A stretch of DNA of 64,000 bases, taken from positions 62,001-126,000 of the forward strand of contig JBCBNV010000006.1 of assembly GCA_039821605.1 (NCBI GenBank), read 5' to 3'. The notes below the pieces were generated by a model. The model was not told where the DNA came from and made no database searches. It saw only the letters and a program-made list of their open reading frames with translations. Source of the DNA: CALBPI01 sp039821605. GTDB taxonomy: Bacteria > Pseudomonadota > Gammaproteobacteria > Steroidobacterales > Woeseiaceae. This document shows positions 24,197-33,367 of the stretch, one piece after another. The translations under genes and the position numbers were made by a program. Position 1 is the first letter of the stretch; the number at the start of each line of letters is the position of its first letter.

Positions 24197-27100
24197 TGGC
24201 GTGCTCCGCTGACACCTGCGCTGAACCACGCGACTTGCCGCGCTCCTCGAAGCGGCGCAGCAACACGTAGAACACGGGCGTAAAGATCAGCGCGAAGAAC
24301 GTCAGCCCGAGCATGCCCGCGAATACCGCCACGCCCATGACGTTGCGGATCTCGCTGCCTGCGCCCGATGCAAACACAAGCGGCAAGACGCCCGCGTTGA
24401 AACTGAAGCTCGTCATGAGGATCGGGCGCAAACGAATGCGGCAGGCTTCGATGGCGGCATCGGTGATGCTGCGGCCTGCGCGCTCGAGGTCGCGCGCGAA
24501 CTCGACGATGAGAATCGCGTTCTTGCAGGCCAGGCCGATGAGCACGACGAGACCGATCTGCGTGAACACGTTGTTGTCGAGGAACGTTGGCGGTGCGACC
24601 GCGGGTGGCGGCGGCATGAGTCCCGTCGCGATCTTGAGGCCAAACAGCATGCCTGTGGCCTGGTTGAGCAGCCAGATGCCGCCGACCGCAGCCAACAGAC
24701 ACAGCGGCACCACAAGAATGATCGCAAGCGGCAGCGACCAGCTCTCGTAAAGCGCAGCCAGAACCATAAACACGAAGACGATCGACAGCGGGAACACGAG
24801 CCACTGCGCGCTGCTTTGCGTGGCCTGCTGATAGGTCAGGCCCGTCCACTCGTAACTCACACCGCGCGGGAGGGTCTCCTGCGCGATATTTGCCACGACG
24901 GATAGCGCCTCGCCCGAGGACAGCACAGCCGGGTCCGTCTCACCCGAGAGGTCGGCCGCGGGATAGCCGTTGTAGCGGATTACGGGATCGGGGCCGAAGG
25001 TTTCACGCAGGTTCACCACGCTTGATATGGGCACCATGCGGCCCATCGCGTCACGCACCTTGATGCGCGCGACATCGGAGACCTCGTCGCGGTACTGGGC
25101 GTCGGCCTGCACATACACGCCGTAGGTACGTCCGAACCGGTTGAAGTCGTTGACATACGACGACCCGAGGTAGGTCTGCAGCGCCTCGAACACCTCGTCG
25201 AGCTGCAGGTTTTGCTCCTTGACCTTGCGACGGTCGACGTCGGCCTTGAGCTGCGGCACGTTGGCCTGGAACGAACTCAACACCGAGAACGGGTCAAAGC
25301 CCGGCGTCTGGCGAAGCTGCGCCGCCAGCGAGTTGGTGACATTACTGAGCTCGCCGAAGCCGAGCCCACCGCGGTCCTGCACGTACATCTCGATACCCGC
25401 CGAGTTGCCCAGGCCGAGGACGGGCGGCGGCATGAGGGCAAACGCGAGCCCTTCTTCGATGGCCGAGAACTTCACCGTGAGATCCAGCGACAGGAAGCTG
25501 CCCGTCTCGTCACGGTCCGCGAACGGCTCGAGGCCGATAAACATCGTGCCGATGTTGGGCGTATTGACGAAGTGGATGCCGTTGAGCCCCGGGAACGACA
25601 CGGCGTTCTTCACGCCGGGTGTCGACATAGCGATCTCGGCCATCTCCGACAGCATCGCCTCGGTGCGATCGATCGTGGCGCCCTCGGGCAGCAAGGCCAC
25701 CGCGAACAGGTATTGCTTGTCCTGGGTCGGGATGAAGCCGGGTGGCACGGCGCGGAACGCGAAGAAGCACAGCGCCACGAGCCCGACGTAGAGGACCATG
25801 AGCCGGCCGCCGCGGCGGATGTAGCTGCCGACCTTTTTGCCGTACCAGGCCGAACCGCGTTCGAACACGCGGTTGAATGGCCGGAACAACCAGCCCAGGC
25901 AGAACTGGATCACGCGGCCTGTGGTTTTCTGCGGCGCGCCCTGCGGCTTGAGCAGCAGCGCGGCCATGGCCGGCGACAACGTCAGCGAGTTGAAGGTCGA
26001 GATAGCGACCGAGGCCGTGATGGTGACGGCGAACTGCTGGTAGAACTTGCCTGTCACGCCGTCGAGGAACGCGAGCGGCACGAACACCGCGAACAGCACC
26101 AGCGAGGTGGCGACGATCGGGCCCGACACCTCGTCCATGGCGTCGCGCGCAGCCTCGCGCGGCCCCTTGCCCATCTCGATGTGCCGCTCCACGTTCTCGA
26201 CGACGACGATGGCGTCGTCGACGACGATACCGATCGACACGACAAGCCCGAACAGCGTGAGCACGTTGATCGTGAAGCCGAGCAGCAGCAGGATCGCGAA
26301 CGCGCCGACGATCGACACGGGCACCGCCAGCAACGGGATGATCGAGGCACGCCAGGTCTGCAGGAACACGACCACGACCAGAACGACGAGCGCCACCGCC
26401 TGCAGCAGGGTTGTGATGACCGAGCGGATCGAGTCGCGCACAAACACGGTGGGGTCGTAGGCGACGTCCCAGCTCATGCCCGGCGGGAAATCGCGCGCGA
26501 GGCGGTTCATGGTGTCGCGCACCGCCTGCGACAGCTCGAGCGCATTAGCGCCCGGCGACTCGAAGATCGGTATGGCGGAGGCCGCCTGGTTGTCGAGCAA
26601 CGAGCGCAGCGCGTAGGTGTCGGCACCGAGTTCGATGCGGGCCACGTCGCGCAGCTGCGTGACCTCGCCGGGGTCGCCCGCCTTGACGACGATGTCGCCG
26701 AACTCTTCTTCCGTGACGAGTCGCCCGTCGGCGGTCACCGAGAGCTGGATCGGCGAGTCGGGTTGTGGCGGACCGCCGATAAGCCCCGCTGACGCCTGCA
26801 GATTCTGCTCGCGGATGGCATCCATGATGTCGCCCGCCGTGAGACCGCGCGCGGCCGCTTTCTCGGGGTCGACCCAGATCCGCATCGAGTAAAGCCCGGC
26901 GCCGAACACGAAGGACTGGCCCACCCCTGGCAGGCGGTCGATCTCGTCCTTGATGCGCAGGTTTACGTAGTTGGACAGGTAGGCGCCGTCATAGGTGCCG
27001 TCGGGCGAGGTGACGTGCACGACCATGGTCAGCGTCGGCGACGACTTCTCGACGGTGACGCCAAGCTGGCGCACGGCCTCGGGCAGGCGCGGCGTGGCCT

Positions 27101-27446
27101 GGGTCACGCGGTTCTGGGTGCGCACGGCGGCCAGGTCGATGTCGGTGCCGCTCGCAAACGTCACGGACAGCGTCATGCCGCCATCCGAGCTCGCGACCGA
27201 CTTCATGTAGATCATGCCCTCGACGCCGTTGATGGCTTCCTCAAGGGGTGCGGCGACCGTCTCCGAAATTGTCTGCGGGTCGGCGCCCGGGTAGCGTGCG
27301 ATGACCTGCACCGTGGGCGGCACGACGTCCGGGTATTCGGTGACGGGCAGGTTCGGGATCGCGATGCTGCCGCAGATCAGGATGAACAGCGACAGCATGG
27401 CCGCGAACACGGGCCTTTCGATAAAGGCCTTGGCAAAGCCTGACAT
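24189..27446 (-). CDS. RND multidrug efflux pump, HAE1 (AcrB/MexF) type
   Basis: At 1085 residues this is a standard-length HAE1 transporter. It starts with FAKAFIERPVFAAMLSLFIL (first helix), then PVTEYPDVVPPTVQV and SSDGGMTLSVTF of the porter domain. The helix GIVVDDAIVVVENVERH carries the proton-relay Asp pair, and GLACKNAILIVEFARDLE carries the relay Lys. Twelve transmembrane helices in two halves are apparent, with two large periplasmic loops. It should export hydrophobic or amphiphilic compounds with proton motive force in a tripartite complex with its neighbours. The C-terminus extends as a charged tail (RRFEERGKSRGSAQVS). It is 2 bp from the adaptor gene. Confidence 0.95.
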   Translation of the reverse strand: MSGFAKAFIERPVFAAMLSLFILICGSIAIPNLPVTEYPDVVPPTVQVIARYPGADPQTISETVAAPLEEAINGVEGMIYMKSVASSDGGMTLSVTFASGTDIDLAAVRTQNRVTQATPRLPEAVRQLGVTVEKSSPTLTMVVHVTSPDGTYDGAYLSNYVNLRIKDEIDRLPGVGQSFVFGAGLYSMRIWVDPEKAAARGLTAGDIMDAIREQNLQASAGLIGGPPQPDSPIQLSVTADGRLVTEEEFGDIVVKAGDPGEVTQLRDVARIELGADTYALRSLLDNQAASAIPIFESPGANALELSQAVRDTMNRLARDFPPGMSWDVAYDPTVFVRDSIRSVITTLLQAVALVVLVVVVFLQTWRASIIPLLAVPVSIVGAFAILLLLGFTINVLTLFGLVVSIGIVVDDAIVVVENVERHIEMGKGPREAARDAMDEVSGPIVATSLVLFAVFVPLAFLDGVTGKFYQQFAVTITASVAISTFNSLTLSPAMAALLLKPQGAPQKTTGRVIQFCLGWLFRPFNRVFERGSAWYGKKVGSYIRRGGRLMVLYVGLVALCFFAFRAVPPGFIPTQDKQYLFAVALLPEGATIDRTEAMLSEMAEIAMSTPGVKNAVSFPGLNGIHFVNTPNIGTMFIGLEPFADRDETGSFLSLDLTVKFSAIEEGLAFALMPPPVLGLGNSAGIEMYVQDRGGLGFGELSNVTNSLAAQLRQTPGFDPFSVLSSFQANVPQLKADVDRRKVKEQNLQLDEVFEALQTYLGSSYVNDFNRFGRTYGVYVQADAQYRDEVSDVARIKVRDAMGRMVPISSVVNLRETFGPDPVIRYNGYPAADLSGETDPAVLSSGEALSVVANIAQETLPRGVSYEWTGLTYQQATQSSAQWLVFPLSIVFVFMVLAALYESWSLPLAIILVVPLCLLAAVGGIWLLNQATGMLFGLKIATGLMPPPPAVAPPTFLDNNVFTQIGLVVLIGLACKNAILIVEFARDLERAGRSITDAAIEACRIRLRPILMTSFSFNAGVLPLVFASGAGSEIRNVMGVAVFAGMLGLTFFALIFTPVFYVLLRRFEERGKSRGSAQVSAEHANA

Positions 27447-27448
27447 GA

Positions 27449-28654
27449 TCAGTCCTCGCTGGCGGCAGCGGCGGGCGCGGGACCGGCGGGTGCCGTCGCG
27501 CGCAGCGGATCGTCCATGGGCACGTCGGTGGGCACCACGGGCGCACCATTGAAGAAGATCTTGCGCACGCCGTTGACCACGACCTTGTCGCCGGGCTCAA
27601 GACCCGCGTCGACGACGCGCAGGCCTTCGACCTCGCGGCCCAGCGTCACGTCACGACGCAGCACCGTGTTGTCCTCGCCCAGAACGTAGACGTACTTGCG
27701 GTCCTGGTCCGTGAGCACGGCCACGTCGTGGATGAGCAAGGCTTCGAAATCGCTGCGGCCCAACAGGCGCACGCGCGCAAACAGACCGGGAATCAAATAG
27801 CCGTCGGCGTTATCGAGAAGCGCACGCCCCTGGATTGTGCCCGTCTCGGGGTTGATGCGGTTGTCGACGAAATCCATGGTGCCGCGAAACGGAAAACCCG
27901 TGTCGTCGGCAAGCCCGACCTGTACGGGGTTGGGCGCCTCGCGTGAGCTGGGGCGGTCACCCGTCTGCGCCTGCGCCTGGTACTTCAGGTAGATGCGCTC
28001 ATCGCCCTCAAAGATGACGTGCACGGGATCGATGGCCACGAGTGTCGCGAGCAGCGTCGTGCCCGGCGAGATGAGATTGCCGACGTCGACGAGTGCCTCG
28101 CCGATACGACCCCGCATGGGCGCCTTGAGCACCGTAAATTCGAGATCGAGCTCGGCGCGCTCCAGCGCTGCACGGGCGCTGCCAAGTGCTGCGCGCGCCT
28201 GGCGGTGCTCGCCTTCGCGACGCGCCAGTTCTTCCGTAGAGAGCGCGCGTGCTTCGCGCAGGGCTTCGCCGCGGGCGAGTTCGGACTCGGCCAATGCGTA
28301 ACGGGCCTCAGCCTGGTCGAGGTCAGCGCGCGCGAGTGCGACGGCCGCGCGGTACTCGCGCTGGTCAATCGTAAACAAGGTGTCGCCGGCCTCGACGATC
28401 TGGCCGTCCTCGAAGTGCACTTCACGCAGGTAACCCTGAACGCGGGGGCGGATCTCCACGTCGTCCACGGCAGCGATGCGGCCCGTGAACTCGTCCCACT
28501 CCGTGATGTTGCGCACGACGACTTCGGACACGCTCACGTTGGCGGGCGGCGGCTGGCCGGGCCCGCCACCGCCGCCGCAGGCGGCCACGAGTGCGGAAAG
28601 AACAACGAGGGCTTGGGGTCGCAGGATCCGTGCGACACGCTGGAGGTGCGTCAT
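27449..28654 (-). CDS. RND periplasmic adaptor (AcrA/MexE type membrane-fusion lipoprotein)
   Basis: The 401-residue protein has a lipoprotein signal with LVAAC (Cys26) followed by a Gly run. Domain order is conventional. The first lipoyl half is IRPRVQGYLREVHFEDGQIV. A helical hairpin is rich in Ala/Arg/Glu (about 95-165), and the second lipoyl half contains VLKAPMRGRIGEALVDVGNL. A beta-barrel and the membrane-proximal domain with GLEPGDKVVVNGVRKIF follow. It should bridge the inner-membrane pump and the OprM-like channel. It starts 4 bp after tetR and ends 2 bp before the pump, so the complex is co-expressed. The Pro/Ala-rich C-terminal tail is unstructured. Confidence 0.93.
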   Translation of the reverse strand: MTHLQRVARILRPQALVVLSALVAACGGGGGPGQPPPANVSVSEVVVRNITEWDEFTGRIAAVDDVEIRPRVQGYLREVHFEDGQIVEAGDTLFTIDQREYRAAVALARADLDQAEARYALAESELARGEALREARALSTEELARREGEHRQARAALGSARAALERAELDLEFTVLKAPMRGRIGEALVDVGNLISPGTTLLATLVAIDPVHVIFEGDERIYLKYQAQAQTGDRPSSREAPNPVQVGLADDTGFPFRGTMDFVDNRINPETGTIQGRALLDNADGYLIPGLFARVRLLGRSDFEALLIHDVAVLTDQDRKYVYVLGEDNTVLRRDVTLGREVEGLRVVDAGLEPGDKVVVNGVRKIFFNGAPVVPTDVPMDDPLRATAPAGPAPAAAASED

Positions 28655-28658
28655 TGCA

Positions 28659-29225
28659 TCAGTCTCCGGTTGAGCTCGCAGGCTCTGTCCATTCGCGGGC
28701 GAGCTCCTCGAGCAGGTCCCGCAGGCGGTCTTTCAGGGGTTCGGGCAGCTCCGGGCAACCGAAGAAATCGGCCCAGAACATGCCCATGGCCGCGAGGCGC
28801 AGCAATTGCTGGCGCAGCGCGGCGTCGGAATCTTCGAGTTTGGCCAGTCGCTCGGCCTCGTAGGCGCGCGCCGGCTCCAGCACGGAGGGGTCGTGCATGG
28901 CCGCACCAACCATGCCGGAGACGAAGCGACGCCGGTCGGTGTCGGGCGCGGTGTGCACACGCAGAAAACCCAGGAGGTCGGCCAGCGCCTCGGGCTCGTC
29001 CTGGGGCCGGTGTTCGGCCTCGGCCGCGTCCCAGTGCTGCAGGTCGTGCTCGATGAGCGCCCGCAGCAAATCCTGCTTGGTCGAGAAGTGGTAGGTGATG
29101 CCGCCGCGCGTGATGCCACTGACCTCGACGAGCTCTTCATAGGTCAGTGCGCCGGCGCCTCGTTCCATGACGATCTGGCGCGCGGCGTCGAGGACACGGT
29201 TGCGGGCAACGGGGGGACGTGACAT
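28659..29225 (-). CDS. TetR/AcrR-family repressor of the efflux operon
   Basis: From ATG 29225 the protein is 188 residues. The N-terminal HTH reads RNRVLDAARQIVMERGAGAL, then TYEELVEVSGITRGGITYHF and STKQDLLRALIEHDL, a clear TetR DNA-binding domain with its Y-H-F recognition helix. The C-terminal ligand domain is helical and includes LADLLGFLRVHTAPDTDRRR. It is the first gene of the minus-strand efflux operon. A 28-bp palindrome lies 6 bp upstream of its start codon, so it most likely represses its own operon until a pump substrate binds. No clear ribosome-binding site precedes the ATG, so translation may be weak or leaderless. Confidence 0.92.
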   Translation of the reverse strand: MSRPPVARNRVLDAARQIVMERGAGALTYEELVEVSGITRGGITYHFSTKQDLLRALIEHDLQHWDAAEAEHRPQDEPEALADLLGFLRVHTAPDTDRRRFVSGMVGAAMHDPSVLEPARAYEAERLAKLEDSDAALRQQLLRLAAMGMFWADFFGCPELPEPLKDRLRDLLEELAREWTEPASSTGD

Positions 29226-29230
29226 GTGCA

Positions 29231-29258
29231 TTACTATACAGAACGTTCTGTTTAGTAA
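29231..29258. promoter_or_regulatory. TetR-type operator, 28-bp inverted repeat
   Basis: The core ACAGAACGTTCTGT (29238-29251) is a perfect palindrome. Flanking TTACTA and TAGTAA extend the symmetry to 28 bp, interrupted by one T/T pair (29237/29252). It lies directly upstream of the tetR start and 124 bp from the divergent ABC operon. On the minus strand TATAGT (29240-29235) inside it could be a -10 element, so repressor binding would block RNA polymerase. Confidence 0.75.
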
Positions 29259-29381
29259 CATGGCCATTTCGTGATCGGGGCGGCGGCTGGATGCAACGAT
29301 CTCCCCGGCTCGCGCATCTCATTAGTACGGGGCTGCGCATCTGCTGCGTTGCGGCCACCGAAGGTGCAATAAACTATAACA

Positions 29382-30074
29382 ATGACGAGCCCGATGATCG
29401 CCACCCGCGCCCTGACCCGCACCTTCCACGTTGGTGACGCCACCGTGCACGCTCTGGATGCCGTGGACCTCGAGGTCCACCCGGGCGAATTCGTCGCCGT
29501 CATGGGACCGTCCGGTTCGGGCAAGTCGACTCTCATGAATATCCTGGGGTGCCTGGATACGGCCGATGCCGGCGAATACCGGCTGCTTGACGAGCAGGTC
29601 AGCGAGCTCGACGACGAGTCACTGTCTCGCATCCGCAACGCCCACATCGGCTTCGTGTTCCAGAGTTTTCACCTGCTGCCGCGCATGACGGCACTCGAGA
29701 ACACGTTGCTGCCGCTGCGCTACGCCGAGACAGAGCCCGAGGGTGCCCGCGAGCGCGCGCACGAGCTGCTTACGAAGCTCGGCCTCGGCGACCGGCTCGA
29801 CCACCGCCCCAACCAGCTCTCGGGCGGTCAGCGCCAGCGGGTGGCCATCGCACGCGCCCTCGTGAGCACCCCGCCCCTGCTGTTGGCCGATGAACCGACA
29901 GGTAACCTCGACAGTCGAACCTCGGACGAGATCATGCAGCTGTTCACGGGCCTCAACGCCGAGGGTCAGACCATCGTCATGGTCACCCACGAAGACGAAA
30001 TTGCGGCCTATGCCAGCCGTGTGATCCACATGCGAGACGGGAAGATCGAACGTGACCATGTCAAAGCCGCTTAG
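29382..30074 (+). CDS. ABC transporter ATPase, MacB/LolD type
   Basis: This 230-residue ATPase has Walker A GPSGSGKST (about 43-51), Q-loop VFQSFHLLPRMTALEN, signature LSGGQRQRVAIARAL, Walker B LLLADEPTGNLD with the family's GNLD extension, and switch His in MVTHE. It belongs to the MacB/LolD/FtsE-like clade that pairs with four-helix FtsX-type permeases, one of which ends this operon. It energises movement at the outer face of the membrane rather than transmembrane import. The gene heads a plus-strand operon of five overlapping genes. Its stop overlaps the next gene by 17 bp. Confidence 0.95.
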   Translation: MTSPMIATRALTRTFHVGDATVHALDAVDLEVHPGEFVAVMGPSGSGKSTLMNILGCLDTADAGEYRLLDEQVSELDDESLSRIRNAHIGFVFQSFHLLPRMTALENTLLPLRYAETEPEGARERAHELLTKLGLGDRLDHRPNQLSGGQRQRVAIARALVSTPPLLLADEPTGNLDSRTSDEIMQLFTGLNAEGQTIVMVTHEDEIAAYASRVIHMRDGKIERDHVKAA

Positions 30075-31026
30075 CGCACTTGCCGCCATCGTCATCGCTG
30101 GTGCGAGCCTGGGGACGGCGCAGGCCGGCCCCTTGCTGACGGGCGTCATCGAGGACGTCAACGCCCAGACCATCGAGATGCCCTCGCTGCCCGGTGGCTG
30201 GCAGCGCCGCATCGAGTGGATGGCCGAGGAAGGCTCGCGCGTCGACACGGGCGACATCATCGTCAAGGTCGACCCGGGCACGCTCATCGCCGAAGAGGAA
30301 AAGGCGCGCACAGATCTCGAGAAGCAGCAGTTCACAGCCGCGCGCGGTATCGACGAACTCAAGCTGCTTGTGCTCGACGCCGAACAGCTCGTGGCGCTCG
30401 CCGAGTCCGACGTGGCGCTGGCCGAACTCGACGCCATCATCCCGGCCGATACGATTCCGCGACTCGACTTCGAGCGCTACCAACTCACGCTCGAGACGGC
30501 CAGGCAAACGCTGGCAAGGGCACGCCAGGACCTTACCAATCAGCGTGCGGCGCTTGCCGACCAGGAGCGCCAGGCGGCCCTTGAAGTCGAACAGGCCGAG
30601 CGCAACTACAATCGCATCAGCGATGCGCTCGTCGCCACCGAGATCCGTGCCGACAAACCCGGCTTCATGATCTACGCCGAGAACCCGTTCACGGGCCGCA
30701 AGATCTACCCGGGCGACACGCTGTACGCGGGCCTCAAGATCGCGTCGGTCGCGAGCCGCGACGACCTGCAGGTGCGGCTCTGGATCCACGAAGCCGACTT
30801 TCTCGAGGTGCAGCCCGGCCAGCGCCTTGAAGTCGCAGCCGACGCGCAGGGCATCGAGCCGTTTGCGGCCACGATCAGCTGGCGTTCGAGCCAGGCCATC
30901 TCCCGCGAAGAGTGGAGCGACAGTGGCTACTTCGAAGCCTTCGCGAAACCGCGTGGTGCACTGCCCGCCGCCATCATGCCCGGCATGAGCGTTCTGGCGG
31001 TCTCGGACGGCGGAGAAGCATTGTGA
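30058..31026 (+). CDS. HlyD/MacA-like periplasmic adaptor, first of three
   Basis: From ATG 30058 (a GTG two codons earlier is also possible) the protein is 322 residues with a cleavable signal peptide ending TAQA. A first lipoyl-like half (MPSLPGGWQRRIEWMAEEGS with VDTGDIIVKVDPGTL) precedes a long Ala/Glu/Arg coiled-coil hairpin (about 80-190). The second half (EIRADKPGFMIYAENPFTGR) and a beta-barrel with VRLWIHEADFLEVQPGQRLE follow. Unlike MacA it lacks a clear membrane-proximal domain. It resembles adaptors that join MacB-type ABC units to TolC. The stop overlaps the next start (GTGA). Confidence 0.8.
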   Translation: MSKPLSALAAIVIAGASLGTAQAGPLLTGVIEDVNAQTIEMPSLPGGWQRRIEWMAEEGSRVDTGDIIVKVDPGTLIAEEEKARTDLEKQQFTAARGIDELKLLVLDAEQLVALAESDVALAELDAIIPADTIPRLDFERYQLTLETARQTLARARQDLTNQRAALADQERQAALEVEQAERNYNRISDALVATEIRADKPGFMIYAENPFTGRKIYPGDTLYAGLKIASVASRDDLQVRLWIHEADFLEVQPGQRLEVAADAQGIEPFAATISWRSSQAISREEWSDSGYFEAFAKPRGALPAAIMPGMSVLAVSDGGEAL

Positions 31027-32174
31027 GGGCCTGGAAGCCGCTGACGCTGACCGCTGCGCTTGTCATTAGTGCATCGCTGCCCGCCGAGCAGTGGCAGGTG
31101 CTCGAAGCCGGTGACCGCCCGATCACCGTCACGGCCAGCGGCGTGGTGGCCTCGCGCGAGGCGCAGCGTTTCGGTCCCCCGCCCTCACAGAGTTGGCGCA
31201 TCACGATCACGAAGCTCGCACGCGAGGGCACGCGCGTGAAGAAGGGCGACGTTTTGGCGGAGTTCGACGGCGCGGCCACCGATGACCGGCTCAAAGACAA
31301 GCAGGCCGAACTCGCCCGCAAGCGCTCCGAACTCGCGTCGCTGCTCGAGTCGCAGTCGCGCGAAATCGAAGACGACAAGGTACGCCTGGCCGCGGCCAAG
31401 AGTGATGCCGAGAAAGCGGCGCGCAAGGCGGCCGTCGACCCCAAGGTCTATGCCGGGCTCGAATACCGCAAGCTCGTTGAAGAACGCCGCGCCCGCGAAG
31501 ACATTTACCGCCGCGAGCAGTCCCGCACAGCGCTCGTCGAGCGCGTGCGCCAGTCCAAGGTTGCCGAGCTCGAGGCCGACATCCGACGCCTCGAGAGCGA
31601 AGTCGCGGGCGCGAAGGCCGAGCTCGAGTCGTTCACGATTCGCTCGCCGCGCGACGGCCTTGTGATCGTGGGCACCGACCAGAAGGGCCAGAAGCTCGAC
31701 GCCAATGACGCGGTGAATCCCGGCATGACGGTCGTCGAGGTCATCAATGACGAGGCGCTTGTGATCGAGGCCGAGGTGCCCGAGTTTGCGGCCGCGAGCC
31801 TCCAGGTTGGCCAGTCGGCACGTGTGGCGCTCGATTCCGCCGGCAACGGTGAGCTCGACGGCACGATCGTCGAGGTGTCGAGCATCGTGCGGCGCCAGTC
31901 CCGCTTCTCGCAGGCGATGGTGCGTGACGTCTCGATCCAGCTTGCCGACGACGCGGTGCCGCTGCGACCCGGCATGTCGACGCAAGTCACACTCGTTGTC
32001 GATACCGTTTCGAATGCGCTCGCAGTCCCCGAACAGGCCCTGCGCTACCGCGACGGACAACCCGGTCTCATGGTCCGCGGCGACGGCTGGCAGCCTGTGA
32101 CACTGGGCGGCCTGAGCGCCGGCTTGCGCATCATTGTCGACGGCGTCGACATCGGACAGGAGATCGCTCTGTGA
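31023..32174 (+). CDS. HlyD/MacA-like periplasmic adaptor, second of three
   Basis: Starting at GTG 31023, which overlaps the previous stop, the protein has 383 residues and a short signal or anchor (residues 7-20). A lipoyl-like segment with LAREGTRVKKGDVLAEFDG is followed by a highly charged coiled-coil hairpin rich in Lys/Arg/Glu (about 85-200), then FTIRSPRDGLVIVGTDQKG. The barrel region contains VIEAEVPEFAAASLQVGQSA and the end contains LRPGMSTQVTLVVDTV and ALAVPEQALRYRDG. The whole HlyD_2 pattern is present. Its sequence differs clearly from the adaptors before and after it, so this is not a recent tandem duplicate. Confidence 0.83.
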   Translation: MRAWKPLTLTAALVISASLPAEQWQVLEAGDRPITVTASGVVASREAQRFGPPPSQSWRITITKLAREGTRVKKGDVLAEFDGAATDDRLKDKQAELARKRSELASLLESQSREIEDDKVRLAAAKSDAEKAARKAAVDPKVYAGLEYRKLVEERRAREDIYRREQSRTALVERVRQSKVAELEADIRRLESEVAGAKAELESFTIRSPRDGLVIVGTDQKGQKLDANDAVNPGMTVVEVINDEALVIEAEVPEFAAASLQVGQSARVALDSAGNGELDGTIVEVSSIVRRQSRFSQAMVRDVSIQLADDAVPLRPGMSTQVTLVVDTVSNALAVPEQALRYRDGQPGLMVRGDGWQPVTLGGLSAGLRIIVDGVDIGQEIAL

Positions 32175-33367
32175 ACACCGCGGCCCGCTTGACGCTTGCC
32201 GTCACGACGCTACTCGTCGCAGCCTGTGGCAGCGAAACGGCAACGATGCCGACCGTATCCGCGTTGGCTAAAGACGTGGAGTTCACCGTGCCCGCCCGAG
32301 GGGAGCTTGTGGCCTCCGAGGCCTTGCCTGTGGCACTGCCGCCGGGCATCCGCATGGGCTTCAACATTTCCTGGATGGCGCCTGAGTTCTCTGAGGTGAG
32401 CAAGGGTGAGGTCGTCGCCCGCTTTGACGACGAGCGCATCCTCGAGACGCGTCAGGACACGGCGCTCGCGATCGCAAAGTCCGACTTCAAGCTCGCCGAA
32501 CTCGAACGCGTGGGCGCACTCGAGCAGGTGCGCATCAACCACGAGTCCGACCGCGTGGACGGCGAGAAGACCATTACCGAAACCTACGCCAACGTCGATG
32601 AGCGGCTCATGAGCCGTAACGAGATCATCGACGCGCTTTCCGACGTCGAATACCTCAACGTCGCCTCGGCCTTCCTCGAGTGGCAGTGGGAGACCTTCGA
32701 CCAGCGCACGCAGGCCGAAGCCAACACGATCATCGCGGAGCAACAGGGCGAGAAGGCCAAGCTCGACAAGCAAGACACCGCACTCGGCATGATGGAGTTG
32801 CGCAGTCCGGCCGACGGTACCTTCGTCTACGCCGAAACGCCCTGGGGCGAGAAACTCGGCAAGGGCAAGCGTGTCTTCCCGGGCATGCCCGTGGGCGTAT
32901 TACCCGTCAAAGGCAAAGTGCGCGCACGGCTCTACGTGCCCGAAAGCGAAGCCATCGGGCTTGCCGAGGCGCAGGCCGTGCGCTTCCGTCTCGACAGCGC
33001 CCCCGATCAGTCGTTCACGGCGCGCGTCGTTTCCGTGTCTGCCGTTGCCACGCCGCTCGATCGTGAGAACCCGCAGAAGTACTTCACCGTGGAGGCCGAC
33101 ATCGACAACATCGATGCCGAGCTCATGCGCGTCGGCAGCCAGCTTCGTGCTGAGATCATTACGGGCGCGCTCGAAGACGCCATTGTCGTGCCGTCACAGG
33201 CCGTGTACGGCGACGACGGCGCAGCCTGGGTCTATGTCGCTGCGGGCGGCGAGCCCGAGAAGCGCACCATCACGCTCGGGCAGCGCGGCGCCGATCTCGT
33301 TGAGATCGCCGACGGGCTCGAGCCCGGTGAACGTATCGCGCTCATCAGCCCGGACGAAGCCGGGTGA
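32171..33367 (+). CDS. HlyD/MacA-like adaptor lipoprotein, third of three
   Basis: The 398-residue product starts at GTG 32171, overlapping the previous stop. Its signal ends with lipobox LLVAAC (Cys19) followed by Gly-Ser. A lipoyl half is visible at WMAPEFSEVSKGEVVARFDD. An acidic coiled-coil hairpin with unusual central sequence (residues about 90-200, including SAFLEWQWETFDQRTQAEAN) follows, then MELRSPADGTFVYAETPWG, a beta-barrel and a membrane-proximal domain with VVPSQAVYGDDGAAWVYV and ADGLEPGERIALISP. It is the only lipidated adaptor of the three, so it may anchor the assembly in the membrane. The stop overlaps the permease start. Confidence 0.83.
   Translation: MNTAARLTLAVTTLLVAACGSETATMPTVSALAKDVEFTVPARGELVASEALPVALPPGIRMGFNISWMAPEFSEVSKGEVVARFDDERILETRQDTALAIAKSDFKLAELERVGALEQVRINHESDRVDGEKTITETYANVDERLMSRNEIIDALSDVEYLNVASAFLEWQWETFDQRTQAEANTIIAEQQGEKAKLDKQDTALGMMELRSPADGTFVYAETPWGEKLGKGKRVFPGMPVGVLPVKGKVRARLYVPESEAIGLAEAQAVRFRLDSAPDQSFTARVVSVSAVATPLDRENPQKYFTVEADIDNIDAELMRVGSQLRAEIITGALEDAIVVPSQAVYGDDGAAWVYVAAGGEPEKRTITLGQRGADLVEIADGLEPGERIALISPDEAG

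Noticed and set aside
25212..26792. 526-codon plus-strand frame over the RND pump
   Set aside because: It is opposite a full-length pump with conserved Asp and Lys motifs, and its His/Arg/Asp-rich sequence has no fold signature.
29349..29380. Promoter TTGCGG/TATAAC directly before the ABC ATPase
   Set aside because: The spacer would be 20 bp and the start of transcription would fall at or after the start codon; evidence is too weak to list.
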